From: Dehalococcoidia bacterium UBA1328
GTDB taxonomy: Bacteria > Chloroflexota > Dehalococcoidia > Lucifugimonadales > Lucifugimonadaceae
NCBI GenBank assembly: GCA_002306815.1
Contig: DBTA01000016.1
Coordinates: 1-22,665, forward strand
Length of the DNA stretch: 22,665 bases
Reading direction: 5' to 3'
Position 1 is the first letter of the stretch; the number at the start of each line of letters is the position of its first letter. Shown here in pieces: positions 1 to 7,280 of this stretch. A model generated the notes under the pieces. That model ran no database searches and was not told where the DNA came from. It worked only from the letters and a program-made list of their open reading frames with translations. The translations under genes and the position numbers were made by a program.

Positions 1-33
1 CATGCGACCTAGACCAACCATCCCGAGTTTCAT
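1..33 (-). CDS. gnd: 6-phosphogluconate dehydrogenase, N-terminal start only (partial)
   Basis: The complement of the first 33 bases reads ATG followed by codons for MKLGMVGLGRM, which is the very characteristic beginning of decarboxylating 6-phosphogluconate dehydrogenase, with the GxGxxG-type start of its NADP-binding fold. The rest lies outside the window. A GGAG ribosome-binding site sits at 41-44, seven bases before the ATG. The gene is the next one after the HAD phosphatase in an operon that already holds rpiB, tal and pgi, so an oxidative pentose-phosphate enzyme fits the context well. The family normally converts 6-phosphogluconate to ribulose 5-phosphate, the substrate of the RpiB encoded at the other end of the operon. 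Only eleven residues are visible, so another beta-hydroxyacid dehydrogenase of the same superfamily cannot be fully excluded. Confidence 0.78.
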   Translation of the reverse strand, partial: MKLGMVGLGRM

Positions 34-82
34 TCATTTACTCCGACACCATGGTCTGGTTCACTGGAAGTAGGAACTCAGT

Positions 83-838
83 TCAGGCGTTTTCTACTGA
101 TTCGATGCGTCGATTTACCGTTTGATTGAGTTTATCGGTATCGTGAACTACCCACATCGGGTCCAGCCAGTTTGTTGACTCAATTGCTGAACGAGAAAAT
201 GGCGTGCTGACGCAGATCCAAGATGCGCCTGACGCCATGGCAGCTTTCGATCCGATTGGTGAATCTTCGACGATAACGACTTCTTCGGGTTCGAGCTCAA
301 GTCGATCCATCGCGAGCCTGTATATTTCTGGATCGGGCTTAGGATTTGTAACCATTTCACGCCCGACGATATCGTCCAAAAGCACCCTGACTCCGAGCAC
401 GTCTAGGACTCGTTTCGCTTCATCGCTGAAAGAAGACGTGGCTACGGAAAGGATCCTGCCGGAGGCTTTTTGAGTCCGGAGAAGATCGATGTTGTGGTCG
501 TATGTGTTTTCCAAGAGTCTTTCCGCAGCACCGTCAGTCGCTCTGTACTCTTCCATACGGATTTCATGGAGGTGCTTCCAAAGCTCACTGTCACGCGACT
601 CCAACGCGTCAGATAGATCGAACTCGTCGATCATTTGTCGACAAACCATCTCATCAGTGGATCCCACGATGCGCTCGTATAGCTCTATTGCTCTTGGATC
701 AGGGGCGTTCGCACCATTTAGGCGCCCGACCACTGTGGCGTATGACTTCGCTTTCAGTCGTTCGGTTTCAACGAGAGTTCCGTCGAGATCAAATATGAAC
801 GCTCTAATTCGCCCACCAGAGGCTTTTGTTGCGGACAT
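83..838 (-). CDS. HAD-superfamily hydrolase, beta-phosphoglucomutase/phosphatase-like
   Basis: This 251-residue protein shows all four HAD motifs. Motif I is FDLDGT at residues 16-21, with nucleophile D17 and acid/base D19. Motif II is the Ser in ATSS near residue 135, motif III is K167 in NPKPDP, and motif IV is the ED pair at 191-192 in VEDSPIGSKAA. The helical segment between motifs I and II is an alpha-helical cap of the C1 kind, typical of the CbbY/Gph/PGMB group that acts on small phosphosugars. It starts eight bases after the preceding gene and ends about 50 bases before gnd, so it is very likely in the same transcript. A sugar-phosphate phosphatase, for example acting on an overflow intermediate of the pentose-phosphate pathway, or a phosphosugar mutase are both possible. 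The sequence does not decide between them. No strong Shine-Dalgarno is seen before the ATG. Confidence 0.85.
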   Translation of the reverse strand: MSATKASGGRIRAFIFDLDGTLVETERLKAKSYATVVGRLNGANAPDPRAIELYERIVGSTDEMVCRQMIDEFDLSDALESRDSELWKHLHEIRMEEYRATDGAAERLLENTYDHNIDLLRTQKASGRILSVATSSFSDEAKRVLDVLGVRVLLDDIVGREMVTNPKPDPEIYRLAMDRLELEPEEVVIVEDSPIGSKAAMASGASWICVSTPFSRSAIESTNWLDPMWVVHDTDKLNQTVNRRIESVENA

Positions 839-846
839 TCGCTGCT

Positions 847-1752
847 CTAGTGAACCTCGGATGCGGCGCGTGACCTGGTGAAGATATCGTTGATATCACC
901 GAGATAACCGGCAATTTTGTCCACAGCTTCGCCTCGCGTGATCAAACCTTCGCTGAGCTGGACAATGTGACGGTAATAAGCACCTGGGCCGACCAGCACT
1001 CCAGCGATCCCCGTATTTTTCGCTGCCAGCTCAATAATTCGGCGGGTGGATCGGTCAATGCTGGTATCAATCTTGCCAGATGATAGATAACCGTCGATGA
1101 CAAGCAGCACCATGCTTCTATGATCATCTAGTGCGGCCTGCGCGGCAATCGCCTCGGCGAGTACATCGTCGTCTTGAGTTGGTTCTAACGCCCAAATTGC
1201 AGGCGTTATTCCCGCATCTTGCAACTGCTGTATCGCCATAAGCAATAGCATCCCCTGCGCCTCGGCGCGTCCCCCATACATTTCCACTTGAGTAGCTGTG
1301 GGCAACGAATTGAGCTCTATCAACAACGGTACACACTCTTCGCGTGCTAGATCAGAAACCGTCTTCAGGCGTGTTAGAAGTTCTTTCCTTGCCTCTTCAG
1401 GACCATCAGGGTTCAAGGTGAGTTGTACCGCGGTGTAGTCAACTTTTAACTTGCCGAGAGAGTGGTTTCCCTTGTCGGGTGATGACGCAGTCGTGAGCGA
1501 CATCGCTCTTGCACGCAGCAGAACTGATTCTCCAAGGTCTGTGTCGACCCACAGCCCTATCTCGGACTTTTGAACTCCGTTCTCGATCGCTTTCGTCACA
1601 CCGTCAAAGACGACGCGTTTTAGCTTGGCAGCCTCTTCTCTTACCGCGGCCGAATAGGAGACGCCGGTAGATAAAACGTCCGCACAGAAATCCACACGGT
1701 CGTCCAGAGCTAGGATGAAGTTGAGATCGGTAGTCATAGTCGAGCTTGTCAT
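847..1752 (-). CDS. IolC C-terminal/DUF2090-like (class I aldolase fold) protein
   Basis: The protein of about 301 residues resembles the DUF2090 domain found at the C-terminus of some IolC kinases, related to tagatose-1,6-bisphosphate aldolases (TIM barrels). Recognisable pieces are ILALDDR at the N-terminus, the strand VQLTLNPDG, LLIELNSLPT, the segment AIQQLQDAGITPAIW and a glycine-rich GVLVGPGAYY near the end. The strands where LacD-type aldolases carry lysines read AVQL and IWALEP, so the expected active-site lysines appear replaced by Gln and Ala. A classical Schiff-base aldolase reaction is therefore doubtful. An in-frame TTG at 1779, one base after the pgi stop, and an ATG at 1737 are alternative starts. 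The ATG at 1752 was chosen because a weak GGAT precedes it. It lies between pgi and the HAD gene in the pentose-phosphate operon and probably acts on, or senses, a sugar phosphate. Confidence 0.7.
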   Translation of the reverse strand: MTSSTMTTDLNFILALDDRVDFCADVLSTGVSYSAAVREEAAKLKRVVFDGVTKAIENGVQKSEIGLWVDTDLGESVLLRARAMSLTTASSPDKGNHSLGKLKVDYTAVQLTLNPDGPEEARKELLTRLKTVSDLAREECVPLLIELNSLPTATQVEMYGGRAEAQGMLLLMAIQQLQDAGITPAIWALEPTQDDDVLAEAIAAQAALDDHRSMVLLVIDGYLSSGKIDTSIDRSTRRIIELAAKNTGIAGVLVGPGAYYRHIVQLSEGLITRGEAVDKIAGYLGDINDIFTRSRAASEVH

Positions 1753-1780
1753 CCGAAGGTATCCACGTAACTTGGCCAAT

Positions 1781-3385
1781 CTATTCAGCTAGTTTCTGGA
1801 TTACGATTTTCAAATCTGCGATCGGTTCTGCACCAACCTCAATTGGAATAACCTTCTGTCCACCTTCACTCATAACCATAAAATCGCCACCGGCTTGAGC
1901 CCTTGTCAACTCTCCAAACGTGTATGACTCGCCCGGTACGGCAAGATGATCGTATTTCCCTGATACGAATCCCAGAACAATAGCGTTTTGTGGTCCACCT
2001 TTATACAGCTGACCCGTTGAGTGGAGGTACCGAGGCCCGTACCCGAACGTGGTGGCGAGTCGGGTGATATTCGAAATCGCAAGACGCAGACGAGAAAACT
2101 CTGATGTGAGTTCATCTGATTCGTGCAAGAACGCTGCTATTGCTACGTAACAGGGTGGCAGCGCGTTCTTTATCTCATCGATTGCGGTGTCCAAAGACGC
2201 ATACTCGATCTCGATGCCTGGAGAAACGAGTAATTCTCGAGCTTTGACCTTCGCCGCCTCGACATCCGGTTGGTTGAACGGATAGATACCTAACACGGAC
2301 GACGCTGCGGCAGTTGCGACCTGCCAGCGGAAGAACTCTCCGGCAATCTGATACGGACTCGAATCAGTCGACTCGATGACATGTACCGGATGTCCGGCTT
2401 TTCCAAGATCACAGGCGAAATCATTTAAAACTTCTTCGCCCTCGTCATTGAACAATACGAACTGTCGATCATCGCCATATCTATCTAGATCCAGCAGTGG
2501 TTCACCGGTCACCGGTATTAAACCGCTGCCGTTTTTTCCTGTGGACTCAGCTAGAAGTTGGTCGACCCACATACCCAGGCTCGAATATTTTTCGCTTGTG
2601 ATCAGCGTTACTTTGTCACGCCCTGCGAGAATGTTGGCGGCGAGAAACGCACCGAGAACTAGACCGGGGTTGTCTACATCGTTTTCATTACAGCGTTGCG
2701 CCATAGCTGTCGCAGATTCGGCGAACTTAGTAAGAACTAGCCCGATCGCGGCAGCTGGCATCATTCCGAATGAGGTGAGAGCGGAAAATCTGCCGCCGAC
2801 ATCTTGAGGCGTTGATACCCACGTCCCGAACTCACCAGCTCTCGCTCTCTCAGATAACGGCGTTCCGGGATCTGTAAGCGCCAGCCAGTTTCTTCGATCC
2901 GCGGGTATGTCCTCGCTAGGCGACAGTCGACCCCGAAAATAGGCTTCGAGGGTTAATGTCTCGACTGTGGTCCCGGATTTGCTTGATACGAAGAACAGGG
3001 TTTTCTCAAGATCGAGCTGATTCGCCAAATTGGAAACCATCGTCGGGTTTACCGTGTCCAACGTGTGGATATTGATCGCCCCAGATAGCTCTTCTTTGAA
3101 CACATCCCTCAAAACCAGCGGGGTCATGCAGCTTCCGCCCATGCCCAACACGACAACGTCAGTGAAATCGTCTTTTACCAGTTGATCGTGAAGGCTGGAA
3201 AACTGTTGGCCTAAGCCTGAAAGCTGAATCGGTAAACCGAGCCAACCGAGAGTTTTTTCAGCCAGGTCGCCACCGGGTGACGGCTCAGGCCAGAGTGATG
3301 GATCACGCTTCCAGAGCCGGGATGCGAATGAGTCGGATACCAGTCTCTCAAGAACCTGATTTTCCGTCATCGACTCGTCTGGCAT
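1781..3385 (-). CDS. pgi: Glucose-6-phosphate isomerase, Tal-Pgi-fusion type
   Basis: This 534-residue protein interconverts glucose 6-phosphate and fructose 6-phosphate. It has the paired SIS-domain layout of the PGI family: VLGMGGSCMTPLV at about 79-91, DTVNPT at 110-115, the phosphate-binding SSKSGTTVET at 134-143, DVGGRFSALTSFGMMPAA at 195-212, and AESTGKNG with the probable catalytic E280. Near the C-terminus, YGPRYLHSTGQLYKGGP at 449-465 is typical of the PGI half of bifunctional transaldolase/PGI proteins rather than of E. coli-type Pgi. AAGGAG at 3398-3403 lies twelve bases before the ATG, a rather long spacing. It follows tal by 61 bases, so here the two activities are two genes in the same order as in the fused enzyme. 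The gene ends just before the DUF2090-like gene, suggesting translational coupling. Confidence 0.93.
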   Translation of the reverse strand: MPDESMTENQVLERLVSDSFASRLWKRDPSLWPEPSPGGDLAEKTLGWLGLPIQLSGLGQQFSSLHDQLVKDDFTDVVVLGMGGSCMTPLVLRDVFKEELSGAINIHTLDTVNPTMVSNLANQLDLEKTLFFVSSKSGTTVETLTLEAYFRGRLSPSEDIPADRRNWLALTDPGTPLSERARAGEFGTWVSTPQDVGGRFSALTSFGMMPAAAIGLVLTKFAESATAMAQRCNENDVDNPGLVLGAFLAANILAGRDKVTLITSEKYSSLGMWVDQLLAESTGKNGSGLIPVTGEPLLDLDRYGDDRQFVLFNDEGEEVLNDFACDLGKAGHPVHVIESTDSSPYQIAGEFFRWQVATAAASSVLGIYPFNQPDVEAAKVKARELLVSPGIEIEYASLDTAIDEIKNALPPCYVAIAAFLHESDELTSEFSRLRLAISNITRLATTFGYGPRYLHSTGQLYKGGPQNAIVLGFVSGKYDHLAVPGESYTFGELTRAQAGGDFMVMSEGGQKVIPIEVGAEPIADLKIVIQKLAE

Positions 3386-3446
3386 ATCGATCAGTTGCTC
3401 CTTGATATCAGGTCAAGACGCCTCTAAGCATAAGAGGTACGGACTG

Positions 3447-4550
3447 CTATACGCTCAGTTTTTGGAGTTTTTCTTCAATGCGACCCAAAAGAGATTCGTA
3501 CGAATCGGCGAATGCCGCAACTCCAGCGTCTAGTAGATCGTCTGTGATATCACCAAGCGACACACCCGCATCCGCCAGAGCAGCGACTTGCTGCCTTGCT
3601 TCGTCCAGACCGTCAAGCAGACCGGTGCCCGGATTGCCGTGATCGCTGTACGCTTCCAAAGCAGCCTCCGGGATAGTGTCGACCGTGTCAGGTCCCATCA
3701 ATCCATCGACATAAAGCGTGTCGGGGTAATCCGGATTTTTTACACTTGTCGACGCCCAGAGTGGACGCTGAACTTGTGCACCGGTTGTGTGAAGTGGGAA
3801 GAAAGATCCTCCACCACCGAGTTTTCGGTCGAACAATTCACCGAACTTCGCATAGGCAAGCTTGGCGTTTGCAATTCCGATCTTGCCGCGTAGTTCGTGA
3901 CCTTCTGGCAGCGCGTTGTCGACCGACGTGTCGACCCTGCTCACGAAGAAAGATGCTACCGAGGCCACCGTAGACGGAATACCTCTTGCTGAACTGGCGA
4001 ACTCAGATAGTCCTTCGATGTAGGCGTTTGCAGCGGCCGTGTATGCGTCGATTGAGAAAAGAAGCGTTACGTTGACGTTTATACCCTCAGATATGAGTGT
4101 TTTGATCGCCGGAATTCCTTCGGGCGTGCCTGGGACTTTGATCATCACATTTGGTCGATCAATGGCTTCCCAAAGCCGCCGTGCTTCGGTGACCGTCCCG
4201 TCGGTGTCGCTAGCCCGCGTTGGAGAAACTTCGATGCTGACAAACCCGTCTTTGCGACCGGCTTTGTCGTAGACCGGCCGGAGAATGTCTGCTGCATCTC
4301 GGATATCATCTACTGCGAGCCGTTCGAAAATCGTCTGTTGATCAGCGCCATCTTTCGCATACTCTCTAAGAGCCTCGTCGTAGGTATCGCTATCGGCGAT
4401 TGCCTTGTCGAAAATGGAAGGGTTCGACGTTACCCCGGTGATTCCCTGATCAATAAAACTCTGGAGTTCACCAGAGCGGATCATGTCTCGGCTGATCGAA
4501 TCCAGCCAGATCGATTGACCGTTTTTGAGGGCTTTCTGGATGTTATTCAT
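3447..4550 (-). CDS. tal: Transaldolase
   Basis: This 367-residue transaldolase moves a dihydroxyacetone unit between sugar phosphates in the non-oxidative pentose-phosphate pathway. The N-terminus carries SIWLDSI with the conserved active-site Asp (D17), followed by GVTSNPSIFDKAI at 39-51. The Schiff-base lysine is K138 in VMIKVPGTPEG, and NVNVTLLFS follows at 158-166. The length and these motifs match the long transaldolase subfamily found in actinobacteria and in Tal-Pgi fusions, not the short fructose-6-phosphate-aldolase-like one. It begins 39 bases after rpiB and is followed by pgi. No clear Shine-Dalgarno precedes the ATG, so translation may depend on coupling or on an unstructured leader. 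A hairpin of only five base pairs lies in the tal-pgi gap (3421-3437). Confidence 0.94.
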   Translation of the reverse strand: MNNIQKALKNGQSIWLDSISRDMIRSGELQSFIDQGITGVTSNPSIFDKAIADSDTYDEALREYAKDGADQQTIFERLAVDDIRDAADILRPVYDKAGRKDGFVSIEVSPTRASDTDGTVTEARRLWEAIDRPNVMIKVPGTPEGIPAIKTLISEGINVNVTLLFSIDAYTAAANAYIEGLSEFASSARGIPSTVASVASFFVSRVDTSVDNALPEGHELRGKIGIANAKLAYAKFGELFDRKLGGGGSFFPLHTTGAQVQRPLWASTSVKNPDYPDTLYVDGLMGPDTVDTIPEAALEAYSDHGNPGTGLLDGLDEARQQVAALADAGVSLGDITDDLLDAGVAAFADSYESLLGRIEEKLQKLSV

Positions 4551-4589
4551 TTGGTATCTGTTCGCAGAATTAGCCGTGATGTACTGCTG

Positions 4590-5057
4590 TTAGCTGCCTT
4601 TCGAAAGTTGCTCGTTTTCGATTGCCGTTACTTTGTCGAGTCGTCTTATAAAACGGGGTTCGTTGGCTTCCAGATTCGCTGCCATGAACGATTTCACGAG
4701 ATCTTCGGCAAGCGCGACTCCCACTACACGCGCTCCCATACAGAGCACATTCATGTCATCGTGGCGAACACCTTGACCCGCTGAATATGTGTCGTGACAG
4801 AGTCCGGCTCGAACCCCGGAGAACTTGTTAGCTGCGATCGCTGCGCCCACACCGCTGCCGCAAATGACAATGCCACGTTCGGCTTCTTGCGATTGAACAG
4901 CTTCGGCAACTGGAGCCGCAAAATCAGGGAAGTCGTCTTCGGCCTCGTACGCGTGAGCGCCTTTGTCGACGACTTCATGTCCCAGTGATTCGAGCAGTTT
5001 CACCATGTCGGATTTCAGCTCGTAACCGCCGTGATCGGCACCAATAGCTACCTTCAT
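4590..5057 (-). CDS. rpiB: Ribose-5-phosphate isomerase B
   Basis: This RpiB/LacAB-family isomerase of 155 residues interconverts ribulose 5-phosphate and ribose 5-phosphate. The N-terminal IGADHGGYELK has the family's Asp-His pair. GIVICGSGVGAAIAANK carries the catalytic Cys, RAGLCHD supplies the conserved His, and VRHDDMNVLCMGARVVG completes the signature. The open frame extends upstream to 5111, but the family begins at MKVAIGADHGG, so the ATG at 5057 is chosen. It is the first gene of the operon that continues with tal, pgi, the DUF2090-like gene, the HAD gene and gnd. A TATACT hexamer upstream could be part of a promoter but has no convincing -35 partner. The gene order suggests carbon from 6-phosphogluconate is fed through ribulose 5-phosphate to this enzyme. 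Confidence 0.94.
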   Translation of the reverse strand: MKVAIGADHGGYELKSDMVKLLESLGHEVVDKGAHAYEAEDDFPDFAAPVAEAVQSQEAERGIVICGSGVGAAIAANKFSGVRAGLCHDTYSAGQGVRHDDMNVLCMGARVVGVALAEDLVKSFMAANLEANEPRFIRRLDKVTAIENEQLSKGS

Positions 5058-5180
5058 ATCATTCCAGCCTGTGTGTGATTTGTGCAGTATACGAATAATT
5101 CTGCCAATCATTCTCGGCGCGTTCCGGCTTTATTGCCACTGCCGAACCGATAATGTCCCCAGATTTTGAACGGGACTGAA

Positions 5181-6140
5181 CTACCAGTAATGGTGAGCAC
5201 CAGCCACTTTTACTCGAACCGAGTACAGCGACGTATCACCGGCAATGTAGATGCGCTTGCCATCCTGATCGCCAAACACGAGATTTGCGGTCGCCTGCTC
5301 GGGGATAAGTACCTTCCCTAGCAGCTTGCCATTAGATGAATAGCACTGAACGCCATCCCGGGCGCTGGTCCAAATGTTGCCTAGCTCATCTACTCGGAAG
5401 CCGTCTGACGCACCGGGGCGCACATCGGCGAACTTTCGTCGGTTGTTGAGAGTTTTTCCGTCATCAGCAACATCGAACACGGTGATATCACGTGGTTCGC
5501 CTGTGTCTGCGAGGTAGAACAACTTCTCGTCGGGTGAAAAAGCGAGTCCGTTTGGGCGATCTCCAATATTGTCGACAACCGATAGATCATTTGTTTCGGG
5601 ATCGAACCGGTAGGTGAAGTTCCCGTCGAGTTCAGATTCGCGTTGATTACCCTCACGATTCGACAGGATTCCATACGGTGGGTCTGTGAACCATATAGTG
5701 CCGTCAGACTTCACCACGAGATCGTTGGGTGAGTTCAGTCTCTTGCCTTCTAGATTGTCGACAAGCGTGTGAACCGTTCCGTCTGCTTCAGTTCGAGAAA
5801 TACGGTTTGCGGAGTGCTCGCACGAAACAAGTCTACCTTGGTGGTCGCGATAGTGACCATTCGTGTTGTTACATGGCTCCCTGAAAACCGTTGTGTCCTT
5901 GGTTTGAGCGTCGTATTTCAGGATGCGGTTGTTCGGAATGTCCGACCATAGAACGTAGTCGCCTTCGGGGAAGTAAACAGGTCCCTCTGCCCACTCACAG
6001 CCGGTGAAGTGTTTAGTTATTTCTGAATATGCATCTATCAGATCAAGAAACTTATCGTCGATAACTTCAATTCCGATTCGCAGGTCTTCTGGTGGCGTCT
6101 CGGATCGGTGGTTTTCAAATGTTTTGTTTTCAGCTGTCAT
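5181..6140 (-). CDS. SMP-30/gluconolactonase family lactonase (paralogue A)
   Basis: This 319-residue six-bladed beta-propeller belongs to the SMP-30/gluconolaconase/LRE family, which opens sugar lactones with a bound divalent metal. The metal ligands are in place: E52 in AEGP, N197 in RPNGLAFSPD and D246 in ASDGFRVDELGNIW. Substrate-pocket Asn residues occur in LNSPNDL near 136-141. No signal peptide is visible, so it is probably cytoplasmic. It is followed, after 123 bases, by the pentose-phosphate operon on the same strand, and preceded by a second paralogue 55 bases upstream. The pair therefore probably forms one transcript. A gluconolactonase next to gnd would make sense as a source of gluconate, but other aldonolactones or non-sugar lactones are equally possible. 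The ribosome-binding site (GAGAAA) is weak. Confidence 0.9.
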   Translation of the reverse strand: MTAENKTFENHRSETPPEDLRIGIEVIDDKFLDLIDAYSEITKHFTGCEWAEGPVYFPEGDYVLWSDIPNNRILKYDAQTKDTTVFREPCNNTNGHYRDHQGRLVSCEHSANRISRTEADGTVHTLVDNLEGKRLNSPNDLVVKSDGTIWFTDPPYGILSNREGNQRESELDGNFTYRFDPETNDLSVVDNIGDRPNGLAFSPDEKLFYLADTGEPRDITVFDVADDGKTLNNRRKFADVRPGASDGFRVDELGNIWTSARDGVQCYSSNGKLLGKVLIPEQATANLVFGDQDGKRIYIAGDTSLYSVRVKVAGAHHYW

Positions 6141-6195
6141 GTACAGGTGTTTCTCGTGAAAGTCGGTCTAGTAGATGTGGATTAATTCTCAGTTG

Positions 6196-7113
6196 TTAGG
6201 CGGCCGGTCTTGTAGCACCGGCAGTATTTAGCTTTATGCTCCAGATCGAACTGGTTGCAGCAATGAACAAAGTCTGGTTGTCGGACATACCGAACGATAA
6301 GTTCGCTGAGACTTCTGGGGTGAGGATTTTACCCAGCAAGTTACCCGCCGGGTTGTAGCAGTGAACTCCATCGCCAACCGCAACCCAAATATTGCCGTCG
6401 ACGTCAGCTCGGAAACCGTCAGGGACATAAGGTTCAACGTCTACGAAGAGTCGCGGATCGGTAAGTTTGTCTCCATAGACGTCGAAAGCTCTTAGATTAT
6501 GTGGGCGAAACTCGCCGTGAGTTCTGCCAGTATCACCGACATAGAGAATCGACTCGTCTGGTGAAAATGTGATGCCGTTCGGTTTGTCGAAATCTTCACT
6601 CACCATGGTGATATCCAGGGTTTCTCCATCGACCCGAAATACCCGGTTGCGATCCTGCTCTGGCTTATCGCCATGCCCTAGTTCCGGGTGCAGGAACCCG
6701 TAATCAGGATCGGTAAACCAGATCGAACCGTCGGACTTAACCGCAACATCGTTTGGTGACGTGAGCTTGCCGCCGTTGTAGGAATCGGCAATCGTAGTCA
6801 TCGATCCATCTTGTTCTTCGCGTACGACGGTTCGTCCGCGGGTCAGGCATGAAAGCACTCGACCTTCCCGGTCGACCGTATTGCCGTTAGAACACCCAGA
6901 TGGCTCTCGGTAAATACCAAATCCATCGGACTCGCTCCAGCTAACGATCCGGTTGTTCGGAATGTCGCTAACGATGACCTTGTTCTTGTACGGCACCCAG
7001 CAAACGCCCTCGGCAAACGCGAGACCGTCGGCAAGTTGAACAAGTTCAGGATCGTTTCCAAGCATTCGTTGGAAATCATCATCGAATATTTCAAAATTCT
7101 TGTTCGAACTCAT
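6196..7113 (-). CDS. SMP-30/gluconolactonase family lactonase (paralogue B)
   Basis: This second SMP-30 propeller has 305 residues and is clearly paralogous to the downstream gene. The two share IPNNRI, the TSPND/NSPND motif, VKSDGxIWFTDP, KPNG/RPNG, FSPDE and xDGFR. Predicted metal ligands are E35 (AEGV in place of the usual AEGP), N179 and D232. The frame is open to 7167, but GGAGAG at 7122-7127 sits eight bases before the ATG at 7113, which fixes this start. It is transcribed away from the ceramidase-like gene, and the 167 bases between them must hold both promoters. The AEGP to AEGV change and differences in the loop around residues 140-155 suggest the two copies have different substrates. 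Family membership is certain; the exact lactone is not. Confidence 0.9.
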   Translation of the reverse strand: MSSNKNFEIFDDDFQRMLGNDPELVQLADGLAFAEGVCWVPYKNKVIVSDIPNNRIVSWSESDGFGIYREPSGCSNGNTVDREGRVLSCLTRGRTVVREEQDGSMTTIADSYNGGKLTSPNDVAVKSDGSIWFTDPDYGFLHPELGHGDKPEQDRNRVFRVDGETLDITMVSEDFDKPNGITFSPDESILYVGDTGRTHGEFRPHNLRAFDVYGDKLTDPRLFVDVEPYVPDGFRADVDGNIWVAVGDGVHCYNPAGNLLGKILTPEVSANLSFGMSDNQTLFIAATSSIWSIKLNTAGATRPAA

Positions 7114-7121
7114 GGTTACAA

Positions 7122-7127
7122 CTCTCC
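7122..7127 (-). promoter_or_regulatory. Shine-Dalgarno GGAGAG that fixes the start of SMP-30 paralogue B
   Basis: On the minus strand GGAGAG precedes the ATG at 7113 by eight bases. It rules against the longer open frame starting at 7167, which has no comparable site. Confidence 0.7.
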
Positions 7128-7280
7128 GTGTATGATCCGTAATCGATAACGATGGGGAGCGTACCACCCGGTCACGAAATTAGCACACGATTTTGCGCCG
7201 ACAACCGGTAGTATCGGTTAACTGATTTTTAGCAGGCGAAAGAGCGATGACAGCTCAATGGTTCGCAGACTGGACACTTG

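Noticed and set aside
2376..2807. 143-codon open frame antisense to pgi
   Set aside because: It overlaps a clear enzyme gene on the other strand, and its Ser/Arg/Pro-rich composition is typical of a shadow frame.
7197..7220. Hairpin-like AACCG/CGGTT upstream of the ceramidase-like gene as riboswitch or terminator
   Set aside because: Only five pairs, no conserved aptamer pattern and no proper T tract after it on the coding strand.
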